From Tetradesmus obliquus (taxonomy: Eukaryota; Chlorophyta; Chlorophyceae; Sphaeropleales; Scenedesmaceae): a stretch of DNA of 64,000 nucleotides. Shown here piece after piece: positions 24,119-35,713 of the stretch. Position numbers and translations under genes: made by a program. Below the pieces are notes generated by a model. It was not told the origin of the DNA, searched no databases, and saw only the letters and a list, made by a program, of their open reading frames with translations. How positions within the stretch are numbered: the first letter of the stretch is position 1; each line of letters starts with the position of its first letter. The stretch spans positions 1,426,001 through 1,490,000 of the forward strand of contig CP126207.1 of NCBI GenBank assembly GCA_030272155.1, read 5' to 3'.

Positions 24119-25538
24119 CTACAGCGCTGCATCAGGCAGCACTGCCATGCGCTTGGCCCACAAAGCAGACAGCGGCTTCACAGGGTCAATTGGGCTGAAG
24201 AAGTTCTGGCAGGTCGTGCCACATTCATCTCCAATAATGTACGAGGCAATGGCAATGCAGCACTGGTCCGGCGCATACAGTGCGCACGATCCGCTTGTGC
24301 CAGGCAGCGATGTCAAGCCAGCTTGGATGTAGTCGAGCTTAGCGTCAAGTGTGCATTTGCCACCGTCGCACGAACCGTCGGGCAGAATTGAAGGGCCTAT
24401 GCTGGAGAGCCGGCACTCCACTTTTGGACTGCCAGCTTTGCTGCACTCGTCGCAGCCGGATCCTGTGTAGCTCCAGTTTTCAAGGTTGCTGGGTGTGCCG
24501 CTCTGCACCGTGACAAGGTAAGCAGTAGTAAGGCAGCCAGTGAAGGGTCAAAGACAACACAACGTAGAGAACTCAAGAAGCCGCCTGACTTCGGCTGCCA
24601 CGGCACGGCTCAGGTGGGAACAGGCACCATACATGTGGTGTGCACTGGGCGGAGTGTATGGTGACATATCTGTGACTGCAAGAGTGATAAGCAGAACCAC
24701 ACACCCATCTGGTTTACGGCTGTGCAACATCCTTCGGCAACTAAACGACAGCCGCTGTCACCCGGAGACGCTCTGAAACTGGCACATCTTGCACGATTGT
24801 ATGCTTCTTCATCGTGCCAACTCACCGGATAGTTTGTCCTGTAATTGTACTGGTAGTACGCGGACAACGTCTTGGGCCTAGACAAGAAAATGATTGCGTG
24901 GTCATGCGGTGCCTCGACAGGGTCGACGCCACCCGCCTCAGGTGGTCCGGGAATATACTTAAGGCGCGCATTCCAGCTGACCCCGGTAGCCGAGAATGTC
25001 AGGGATGGGTCGTTTTCACAGTTGTGCGCATCACCGTTGCCTGCAGTTGTGACACAGCAAGCCTTAGCCCAGCCCTTCAGAATTTTATCAAGTGTGATCA
25101 CACTTGCAACTCACTGCAATAAGCTGCAAGCATGCCGTACGACCCTGGTTACAATGCAATGACCCAAAGCCTCCAAGTCACCAACTGATCATGAGTGCAC
25201 GAGGAGCGTTCAACGGTGCCGTGTGCTGCGCATTGCTTGTGGTGTAGCTGCTTTTTGCTGGGTCCTCAGACAGTAGTGAACGGTGTGATATAGTGCCTGG
25301 TGCGATGTAGTGCCTGGTGATGTTGACTGCTGGCTTCCAAAGACTAGCAATATGGTTGTCAGTCTGCAATGTTGTGATTTCGGTTATACACAAAGTGTAC
25401 ATTGTGCACATTGATGCACACATCATTGAGCTGTACATTGAGCTGTACATTGAGCTGTGCATTGAGCTGTGCATTGAGCTCAGAGGGGACTCACCGCCCT
25501 TGTTGTCAAAGTTGTAGCACACCTGCACTTTCCATGAA

Positions 25539-25596
<58 letters not shown>

Positions 25597-25625
25597 TGTT
25601 CATGGAAAGTGCAGGTGTGCTACAA

Positions 25626-25689
<64 letters not shown>

Positions 25690-26597
25690 GGCGCAGTCAG
25701 CAGAGCTGTTATTTCTATATAAGAGCTGATGGCGCCTGCTCAGTTCAATTCAGCTTCAAGCATAGTTGTGCACCCCAAGGAAGCCTGTGCACATGTCGAA
25801 TGTACCGGAGCAGCAGCCAGGAGTGAAATCATACTGAGAAGTCTGCACAGTCAAACAATTGCACCGTGTGGTTCAATGCCAACAACTGTTGACCAGCCAG
25901 CAGGCATGGCAGTGCAACTTCAAATTCAAATCCACAGAATCTGCAGGCAGAAGAGGTCTTTGTCACGCCGGCAGGCCTAGCTGTCTGGCGTGGATGCAGA
26001 GTCTGCAAAAACTGCAAATGGTTTCTCACCAACACGTCCTTCAGAGTGACAGGCAGGCTTGCTATGTTGCAAGGATCTGCATTTTCAGGGTAGTTGGAAA
26101 TATTGCGCAATTTGATGACAAGATCCCGCCGGGCAATCTCGGCGTCCATACAGGGTGCAGCCATCACAACGAGTCCATTGCTCAGTGTGTTGCCACTGCA
26201 TGAGAAAACTTCATCACAATTGGTGCATTTGTCGGGATTGGCATAAGCGCATCCGCCCGGCGGAGGCCAGGTGTACACGGTCCGGAGGAGAATCTTTGCC
26301 GCGCCATCGGCTTTGGGTGTGCCTGGTGCGGCAGGCACACGCATCTGGTTGGGAGCAGTGCATATGTCCGCGGCTTGACCACGCGGCTCAGGAACGTGTC
26401 TGATGGAGATGTAGCGACGCGGTTGTTGATTGACCTCGTTCCGACACGAGCTGCAACCCTGTGGAACTCCTCTCTGATTGCAAGGGTCTCAGCCCAATCA
26501 CCCTTGCGCGCATTGGCTGGAGCCGCAGGCAGCTCCTCAAAGTTGAGAGGCCGGGGCACAGGCGTGGGGCATTTGCCGGCGCCAGCACAGCAGTATT
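24119..26597 (-). CDS. Cysteine-rich protein of unknown function (5' end missing)
   Basis: Inferred exons: 26597-26383, 26344-26030, 25522-25495 (acceptor uncertain), 25040-24826 and 24502-24119. Junctions after 26344 agree in phase (0, 1, 0, stop at 24119). The first two exons are joined only if a 38-nt GT-AG intron (26382-26345) is real; otherwise there is a frame change in this assembly. The product of about 380 residues has paired cysteines (EYCCAGAGKCP, NPDKCTNCDEVFSCSG, CCVTTAGNGDAHNCEND is not included because its first part is intronic, GSGCDECSKAGSPKVEC, APDQCCIAIASYIIGDEC), suggesting a disulfide-bonded extracellular protein. I recognise no family and saw no signal peptide, so earlier exons probably lie between 26598 and about 27300. 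The shortest exon lies beside a perfect inverted repeat. Confidence 0.55.
25511..25626. repeat. 32-bp perfect inverted repeat around a CAG tract
   Basis: The arm at 25511-25542 is the exact reverse complement of 25595-25626, with about 52 bp of CAG (one TAG) between. The left arm covers the acceptor and first codons of a coding exon of the cysteine-rich gene, so the right arm is an inverted copy of an exon edge. A second long CAG run follows (25627-25685). The DNA or RNA could fold as a long hairpin. Confidence 0.93.
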
Positions 26598-27660
26598 CTG
26601 CCAATCACACAGCCGCAGGGCGCACACACAATACATGATTTGTTTACTTCACGCAGACAGTAGCTGTAGCAGGCATGCATGATAACACCTCAGCCGTAAA
26701 GTCAAATCAAGAGGCAGCAGAGCTGTGGTGACTGTTCACTGCGGACCGTCTGACCTTGGTTGCCTGAAAAGCAGGCTATCAATGATGCAACGTTGTGTGT
26801 TAACACATGTAACTGGTACATCAAGTTTGCCAAAGCATTACAGCCCAGTAACTGAGGGTGGCGGCAGCACGCTGAGCCACCAACATGATGAACTACAAGC
26901 AAACACGTACATGTGCAAATGCCTTGGCTTGTCACCTGATGTAACAAGCACCATAATCATGATGCTGACTCCCTAGCACGGACTGTTGCTGCCTTTGTTG
27001 CATCGAAGACAGTGTGATTTGCTTCTTGCACACATAAATTTACATTTTAAAATGTCACAGTTGTTCCCAGTAGCCACGATGCCTGGGGGGGGGGGGAACG
27101 AGCACTGACGGCCTTCTGCTCCTTTGTAGCCTGAGGTAGCCCTGGTGTACTGTTGTCAGTGACACTCTCAGGTCGTCACTTTCAGCATAGGTGTGTCGGG
27201 TGGATGTTTGCCCCGCAGTAAAGCAGGAGCAGCAGCAGTAGTTAAAGTACAAGTCGGGGGGTGCATGTATGCCTGCGTTGTGGCCCATCGTTTACTGCTG
27301 CAGTGATTGGTTACTGGTGACTCACCGGGCTGCGTTGCTTATTTCACTGCAGGGAAAGGGAAGTCCTGAGGCGCGCACGGCTTGCGTAGCCTACGCACAA
27401 CAGAAGACAATTCTGAGCATCATTATCCAAGGTTTATCACGTGCATGCGGCTCCATCAGCATGTTACAAATGCTACAGGTTCAGCAGACTGCTGCTTACA
27501 ATTGTTGGCAGCGCTGCACAACACGGTGTATCTGCTTCATAGGCGGAGGCTGAACCCCTGAGCAGCTGCAAATCTGCAATTGGTAACCACAAAATAGAGC
27601 AGCTGCAACTGCTTTCATGAAAGAGCGCCATATCGCCTGTTCTATGCTTAGACAACCCCA
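26598..27660. other. No recognised gene; possible 5' exons of the cysteine-rich gene
   Basis: I found no exon that joins convincingly. A G homopolymer of about 12 lies near 27086-27097. A short - strand open frame at 27055-27288 shows no recognisable motif. Confidence 0.35.
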
Positions 27661-27664
27661 GTAG

Positions 27665-28205
27665 TGCAACAGCTTGCAGTGCTTTGCTATTGCTTGCTCA
27701 TCATGAGCAGTGCCGCGCACATCAACAGGGCCCCGCGGCCGCCACTGCTGCTGGACAAACTTGTGAACCTACAGCATCCTGCTAGCTAGCACAGCAGCTT
27801 GCAGTGCTTTGCACTCTGCTTGCTCATCTGCCCCAAGTCTACCATAGCGCAACTTGATGAACACGTCGCAATGTGCCCTAACCCACGTTGCCTGCAGGCT
27901 GCTAGTGCAGCAGCTTGCAGTGCCATGGCTTGGCGTTCTGCTTGCTCATGCTGCGCACGTCAACAGGCCGCAGCGGCCAGCACTGCTGTTACACCAACTA
28001 TTGAACTCAGTCTGACACAGACTGCCGCCGTGCGTACTGCCTGCAAAAGTTGCAGCTTGCAGTGCTTGCCATTCTGCTTGCATGCTTCCCGCTGTCGCAC
28101 TGGCTATAGCTAGTGCAGCAGCTTGCAGTGCTTAGCGTTCTGCTTGCTCATGCCACGTACGACCATAACAGCGCAACGGGTCACAGGTTGCTCTAACACA
28201 TGCTG
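27665..28205 (-). repeat. Array of HIT-TsaE-TsaD terminal-exon copies
   Basis: Copies of the end of the last exon (sense CAAAGCACTGCAAGCTG and variants, preceded by the GPVDVRG codons in the better copies) occur near 27668, 27793, 27909, 28047 and 28116, ahead of the working exon that ends at 28214. Spacing varies from about 70 to 140 bp. A TTACA (TGTAA on the sense strand) at 27989-27993 is the nearest polyadenylation-like signal I noticed. Confidence 0.65.
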
Positions 28206-28213
28206 CTTGCTGG

Positions 28214-31200
28214 CTAGTGCAGCAGCTTGCAGTGCTTGGCATTCTGCTTGCTCATACCGCGCACGTCAACAGGCCCCAGCGGCCAGCGCGGCAGCACCTC
28301 CACCGCTGCCTCTGCTGCTGCCATGTTGGGTGGCGGCGCCCTGCACAGCAAACAAGAAAAAACGCAGGTGCATGATGCATCAGCTATGGGTGTGATAATC
28401 AGTGCGCGACCACAACAGCACCGCCACAGTTGCCTCGGCAGCAGCAGGGTTTTGCGCTGGCGCCCTGCGGCATCAACAAACAAATAATCAAAATCATGAA
28501 TTATCGATGAGTGCACATCAACAGGGCCGAGCGGCCAGCGTGGCAGCACCTCTACAGCTGCCGCTGCTGCTGCCATGTTGGGTGGTGGCGCCCTGCAACA
28601 GCGGTTACACACAGGCAGCCAAAACACCATTTAGCAACACATGGTGAGGGAGCACAGCAGCACCTCACATCTGACTCGGCAGCAGCAGCAGCAGCAGCAG
28701 CAGCAGGAACTGGCGCCTCAACAGCCGACACTGCAGCAGCCAATAAAATGGCGGGCACACATACACAAAGAGCACACCTGCACAGCCCCAGTTTGAGTCG
28801 CTCCACGCTGGTCCATGCTACCATCAGGCCGTTATCACTGCAGAACTGCACCGGTGGCACCAGGCAAGGCAAGCCGCTCTTGGCTGCCACACCCTGACCC
28901 CGCAGAACCCCAATACTTACCAGCCCTGCTGTTCCGTTGCGTAAAGAAACTTAAATTGAGCCCCAAAAGCAGGAAACAAATGTGAAAACACACCGGCACA
29001 ACCCCAGCTTCAGTCGCTCCACGCCCGTCCAGGCTATCATGAGCCCACTGTCGCTCCAAAAATGCACGGGTGGCACCAGGCAGGGCAAGCCGCTCTTGGC
29101 TGCCACACCCTGGCCCCTCAGGACCCCAATAGTTGCCAGATATGCTGTTCCATTGCGTAACGAAACTCAAGTCAAGCCTGAAAAGCAGGAAACAAGAACG
29201 AAAACACACCTGCACAGCCCCAGTTTGAGCCGCTCCACGCCTGTCCAGGCTACCATGAGGCCGTTGTCGCTGCAGAACTGCACGGGTGGCACCAGGCAGG
29301 GCAACCCGTATTTTGCCGCCACTGCCTGCAGCGTGGCCCGCACTTTGGCGTTGGCTGCGACGCCCCCGGCCACCACTAGGCACGTCACCATGGGTTGGCC
29401 AGCCTCTGCGGTCAACAGCAAACAGAGTAGTGATCAAACGGTTAGTGAGAGCAGCAAGAACACTGAAACTAAGCCAGTTCTGAGTAAATGCCAAAAGGCA
29501 GCGCAAGCTGTACTTTGCCGCCGCTGCCTGCAGCGTGGCCCGCACTTTGGCGTTGGCTGCAACGCCCCCGGCCACCACTAGGCATGTCACCATGGTTTGG
29601 CCAGCCTCTGCAGTCAATAGCAAACAGGATCGTAATCAAGCGGTTAACACGTGTTAGTGAGAGCAGCAAGAACACTGAAACTAAGCCAGTTCTGAGTAAA
29701 TGCCAAAAGGCAGCGCAAGCGGTACTTTGCCGCCGCTGCCTGCAGCGTGGCCCGCACTTTGGCGTTGGCTGCAACGCCGCCGGCCACCACTAAGCAGGTC
29801 ACCATGGGTTGGCCTGCCTCTGCAGTCATGGCAACAAGAGTGGTCATGCAGTGACAGCAGCGGTAGCATATCTGCGGATGTGACCGAGGCCACAGCTACA
29901 TGTGTACTGGCTTACTGGCTTTATCTTGCTTGCTTTGTCAGGGTCTTTATACCATTGGCTCCCAGGACTGCAAGTTCGCCCCTGAAAGAAACAGTGTCTC
30001 ACCTACTTCGTGCTGCCTGCATCGCGCTAGGGCCCTGTCAGTGCGCTCCTCCAGGAAGCGCACACACAAGGCTGTGGCGAGGCTGCATGCTCAAATTGCT
30101 CCACCTTGCTCAAAATGGCTGTCTTTGCACCTATCATTGGCTCCTGAAACAGCAGGATTGGCCTGAAACAGCCAATTACCCCCGACACAGGAAATTTGCC
30201 GCTGAGCAGAACAGACTCACCTGCCTCATGCTGCCTGCAGCGCGCCAGGGCCCTGTCTACTGCTGAGGTGTCCACCACTTTTTGTAAGAGCACCATGTCA
30301 CCACCACTGCCCACCTGCTTTGTCCTGCCTGCAGCGTGCTAGGGCCCTGTCTGTCAGCATCATGCCTGTCTGCTGCTGTCATTGGCTCGCCCCTGAAAGA
30401 AACCGTATCTCACCTGCCTCGTCCTGCCTGCAGCGTGCCAGGGCCCTGTCAGTGCGCTCCTCCAGGAAGCGCACACACACGTCCTGGAACAGGCACGCGA
30501 TGGCAGCATACACTCTTGCTGTCGCCTCCTCGTCTGCGCCCTCCTGCTGCAGCCGGCTCTTCTCTGCCTCGATGATCTTGCCCACACTCGTCTTCAGGCC
30601 GCTGCAGTGTGTAGCAGCAACAACAGGTAAATGGCAATGTTGACTCAGCTGTATGAAGCATGCTCGCTTCTGGCACCTGCAACTGAAGTTGCAGCTAGCC
30701 AGTGGCAGCTTCCACTGAAGTCAACGCTCCACTACACCAGTTAGCATGCTGAAACCAAGCTGATCGCTACACATTATTAACACATGCATAGGCACACCTG
30801 AAGCTGAAGTTTTAGCTGGTCGTGTCCCTGCGCAGCTTCAACTGCAGCCAGGGCCCCACCACACCAAACAACTTGCTGAAACCCTGCAGCCAACCAATAT
30901 GAACAAAGATATACACACCTGAAGCTGAAGTTGCAGCTGGTGGTGTCCCTGCGCAGCGGCAACATCAGCTGGCCCTCCACCATCCCACAAAGCACACTGA
31001 GATGCTCCAGCCGTAACTAAGCAACGGCGAACCTGAAGCCGAATTTGCAGCTGGTGGAGTCCCTGCCTAGCTTTCGCTTCCAAACCACCTTAAACAACAC
31101 TTTGTTGAAACCAAGCTGGTTGCTGCAGCCAACAAGAATGAACAAACAAACACGCACCTGAAGCTGAAGTTGCAGCTGGTGGTGTCCCTGCGCAGCGGCA

Positions 31201-31282
31201 GCATCAGCTGGCCCTTGTAGCGCTTCAAGTCCTCGGGCACTGCCTTGGCCGCTAGCCGCTCCAGATGGGGGCCACCTAAATG

Positions 31283-31315
<33 letters not shown>

Positions 31316-33003
31316 GCGTATAGTTGTGTGACATGGTGGAAATGAAGGGTTTTTGAGGTCCTCTGGCACTGCTTTGGCTGCTAGCCGCTCCAGGTGGGGG
31401 CCACCTGGTGAGCAGCAAAAGCAGCAGCAGCAGCAACAGCAGCAACAACAACAGCAGCAGCAGCAGCAACAACAGCATAAGCAGCAGCGGCAGCAGCAAC
31501 AGCAACATAGTTGAGCACAAGATCAGCTGGCCTTTGTAGTTACGTTATAACACTTCAGGTCCTCAGGCACTGCCTTGGCTGCTAGCCGCTTCCACCTCAC
31601 ATGATGGCAGCGACTGCGGCGGCAGTAGCAGTAATGGTGAACAAAGCATAGCTTGCTGGCTCACTTGAAAGCATGCACGTAGGCAAGCAACCACGAGTGC
31701 ACGCACGTTCACGCGCACGCGTGCGCAAAAGAAGCACGCGCAAGCAGTCACGCGCGCAAGCGCGCAGGCACGTACGCGTGCAGGCCGCACACATGCACGC
31801 ACGCAAGCAAAGAAGCACGTGCGCAAGCACTCATGCGCGCGCACCCACGCACAAGTGCAAGCAAGCAAGCACACTCGTGCGCACGCACGCACACACACAA
31901 GCAAGCAGGCAAGCAAGCACATGTACGCACGCGCGAGCAAGAAGGAACACACGCAAGCAAGCAAGCAAGCACGCACACAAACCTACACTCGCACGCATGC
32001 ACGCAGCCATGCGCGCGCGAAAGCACACGCGCAAGCAAGCAAGCGAGCGTGTCCGTCAGCAAATCCACACAGATGCACGCAAGCACGCAGGCAAGCAAGC
32101 ACATGCACGATCGCACGCCCGAACACACACAAGTAAGCACACGGGCATGCAATCATGCAAACAGGCAAGCAAGCAAGCAAGCAAGTAATCACATGCGCAC
32201 GCAAGAAAGCACGTGCGCATGGGAGAGCGTACGCACGCATACGCACGCTCCCACACAAGAACTCAAGCAAGGATATGCGCGCACACGCGATAACCCGCAC
32301 ACACGCACCCAAGCACACGTGCACGCGCACGCGCAAACAATCCAGCACGCGCACAGGCAAGCACACACGGGCACGCGCACATGAATGAATGAATGAGCTA
32401 CGCGTGGTGTGTTAAAACTCGCCACCCGCGTAAGTTACGAGAGTGTGTGTGTGTGCCGATGAGGATACCCCATGCGCCTTCACACCTCCTACCATTCGCG
32501 CACAAGAACACACGCGCGGGCACGCACGCTCGCTTGCATGCACCTACTCACACACGAACGCATGCAATCAAGCACATGCGCAAGCAAGCAAGCACGCACG
32601 CGCGCAATCCAGCACGCGCGTATGTTCGCAACCACACAACCAAAGACATGCACATGAAGGCACACACGCATGCATGCACCCACGTGGGTGCACGAACTTT
32701 TGTGCAGGAAAGCAAGCCAATGTGTGTTGCGCACACGTGCAAGCACGCACGCAAGCAAGAAGGCACCCACACACACCTACACACGCTTACGCATGAAAGC
32801 AAGCAATCACAGACAAGTGCGGCCGCCCGCATGCATGCGCATGCACGCACGCAAGCAGACAAGCGCGCGCACAAGTAAGAAATCACGCGCGCAAGCACAG
32901 ACTTACACACGCACACAAGCACCCAAGAAGAGACGCGCGTGGCCGCCCGCATGCAACTTGCTGAGCAAGAAATCACGCGCGCAAGCACACACCTACACAC
33001 GCA

Positions 33004-33052
<49 letters not shown>

Positions 33053-34014
33053 ACAAGCAAAGCACACGCGCACAAGTAAGCAAACAAGTAAGCACAAGCG
33101 CGCGTGCCAGCAAGCATGCGCATCCACGCGTGCGCGCCATCACACGCACGCGCGCACGCAAGCATGCACGCACGCATTCACGCACGCATTCACACACGCA
33201 CAAACGCAGACACGCGCGCAAGCTAGCAAGCCAAACAGCAAGCAAGCACGCCCGCACACAAAAAAGCACACACGCGCAAGCATGCGCGCACGCACGCACG
33301 CACGCACTTAACACATGCACGCGCGCCATCGCGCACACACATGCACTTGTTCAGCATCCACGCATTTGCTCACCTGGAATTGCTGATATTCCCAGCAGCC
33401 TTGCCACCTTGCAATACACCTTGCAAAAGCACAAGCTTTGAAACCCAACATGAACTCTTCAACCTTCTATGCCTCAAGCATGTTTTTGGCCATCTTCTCA
33501 GTTGAAGGCGTACAAGGTTGTATTGCGCACCCACCTGGAATAGCTGAAATGCCCAGCAGCCTTGCAACCTTGTCAAAGGCCTCCCCCATGGAGTCATCAA
33601 TGGTGGTACCCAACACCGTGTGCCGCCCCACGCCCTCGCAGCGCACCTGCGGGCAGCAGCTCAGATTAAATGAGAATCCAAACAGCCCACGTACACACCA
33701 TTTCACCAATGTGTGCGGCCTTTGTTTGTGCCATGTACACAGGTTTCAAAGCAGCCACAGCCTGCAGCCAAGCTCTGCACAAGCTCACCAGCATGTTGTG
33801 GCCTCCAGAAGCCAGCAGCAGCAGCGCAGGAAACGTCATGCCCTGTTGAGCTGCTGCTGCTGCTGCGGCGGCGGCCTCGCCCTGCTGCTGCTGCTGCAGC
33901 ACGCCAGGCATTGCAGCCATGAGTGCATGAGCCTCCATGTGGTGCACAGGCACCCATGGTAGCTGATGCTGCGCTGACAGCTGCAACGCATGACGCACAC
34001 CAACCTGCAGCAGT

Positions 34015-34046
<32 letters not shown>

Positions 34047-35674
34047 TGCAAGCAGCATGAGTGCATGTGCCTCCATGTGGTGCACAGGCACCCATGGTAG
34101 CTGGTGCTGCGCTGACAGCTGCAGCGCGTGACGCACACCAACCTGCAGCAGTAGCAGCAGCAGCAGCAGCGGCAACATCAGTAAGTAGCTTTTGACTTGT
34201 CAGCAATGCAACCGGAACTATCCTTGGCAGTCTGATTTTGCGCAGGGATGACAACACATCGGCACACCAATGCACACCCATGATAACTTTGTTCTAAATA
34301 TGACACACTCTTGTTCCCACCTGCAGGCACAGCGACAGCCCAGGTCCAATTGTAACTGCCACTGCCGACAGCTGCTGCGGCTGAATGCCTGCCTCCCGAA
34401 TTGCCTCATCCACGGTGGAGTGGATTGCTGCTGCGTGTGCATCACGAGCTACATCTGGTTTGACGCCTCCGTACTGCTCATGCAGCCCGACCTGCAGTTG
34501 ACAATCAGCAGCAAGATGCAGCAGGTTTTAGGGGTAGGATGCAGGGTCCAGGGTGTAGGGTAAATGTGTCACGTGCTACATCAGGCTTGACGCCCCCATA
34601 CTGCTCATGCAGCCCGACCTGCAGTTGACAATCAGCAGCAAGATGCAGCAGGTTTTAGAAGTAGGATGCAGGGTCCAGGCTGTGGGGTGAATGTGTCACG
34701 CGCCACATCCGGCTTGACGCCCCCATACTGCTCATGTAGGCCGACCTGCAAGCAGCAGCAGCAGCAACATTAGCAGCAGCAGCAGCAGCAGCAGCGCCAA
34801 ACACAGGAACAATGCTTGTGACAAGCTGTGTTGCGTGTGCTGTGGGTGCGTCATGTGCGATGTGTGTGCAAAGGCAACACATTGCTACAATAGGCCCACA
34901 GCGAATGACAAAACAACCCTGCAACCTCACGCCACCCACCTGTGACGCGATGCAGTGTGACAGCACCTTGCCGTCGCCCCTGACAACAGCAGCAGCAGTG
35001 TCATCGCAGCTGCTCTCAATGCCGAGCACCAACCAGCCCTCAGGAGGCCAGCCATACATACAGGTTGGCCAGAGGGTACAAACTCCACCGCCCCCCCCCA
35101 CACCTGCCATGACACGCGTGTACCGCAAAATACAGTGCAAGCAAACATACAACAGCATGGCATGATCTGCTGCACTGGCGCTGCATCTCACGCCACCCAC
35201 CTGTGACGCGATGCAGTGTGACAGCACCTTGCCGTCGCCCCTCACCACAGCAGCAGCAGTGTCATCGCAGCTGCTCTCGATGCCAAGCACCAGCCAGCCC
35301 TCAGGAGGCCCTGTAGGAGCCTGCCCTGCTGCCCCACCTAACTGCTGCTGCTGCTGCTGCTGCCGCTGCAGCCGCCGCTGCCGCCGCGCTGCTACAGCAG
35401 CAGCATTTTCTGCACTGCCATCATTTTCGTCATCAGATGAATCTGCTGCTGCTGCTTTCCATTTGACTTGGGGCTCTGGAAGGCCAGATTGCCGCCATTG
35501 GGCCAGCAGCTGCGCACATGACCCCCCGCTGCTGCTGCTGCTGCCGGGTGCACCATTTGCCTGCACCAGCTGCTGCTGCTGCAGGTCTGGCTCCTCTTGG
35601 CTGCAGCTGATGTGCACCAGCCGCCCCGCTGCTTGCGCGCCACTGCCGCCAATGTTGATCTCTATGGTGCGCCT

Positions 35675-35713
<39 letters not shown>

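Noticed and set aside
31660-33345. Long open frames in several frames over the ACGC/AAGC tract
   Set aside because: The strand is T-poor, so stops are rare by composition. Translations are low-complexity Cys/Ala/Arg or His/Lys/Ala repeats with no start, motif or splice context.
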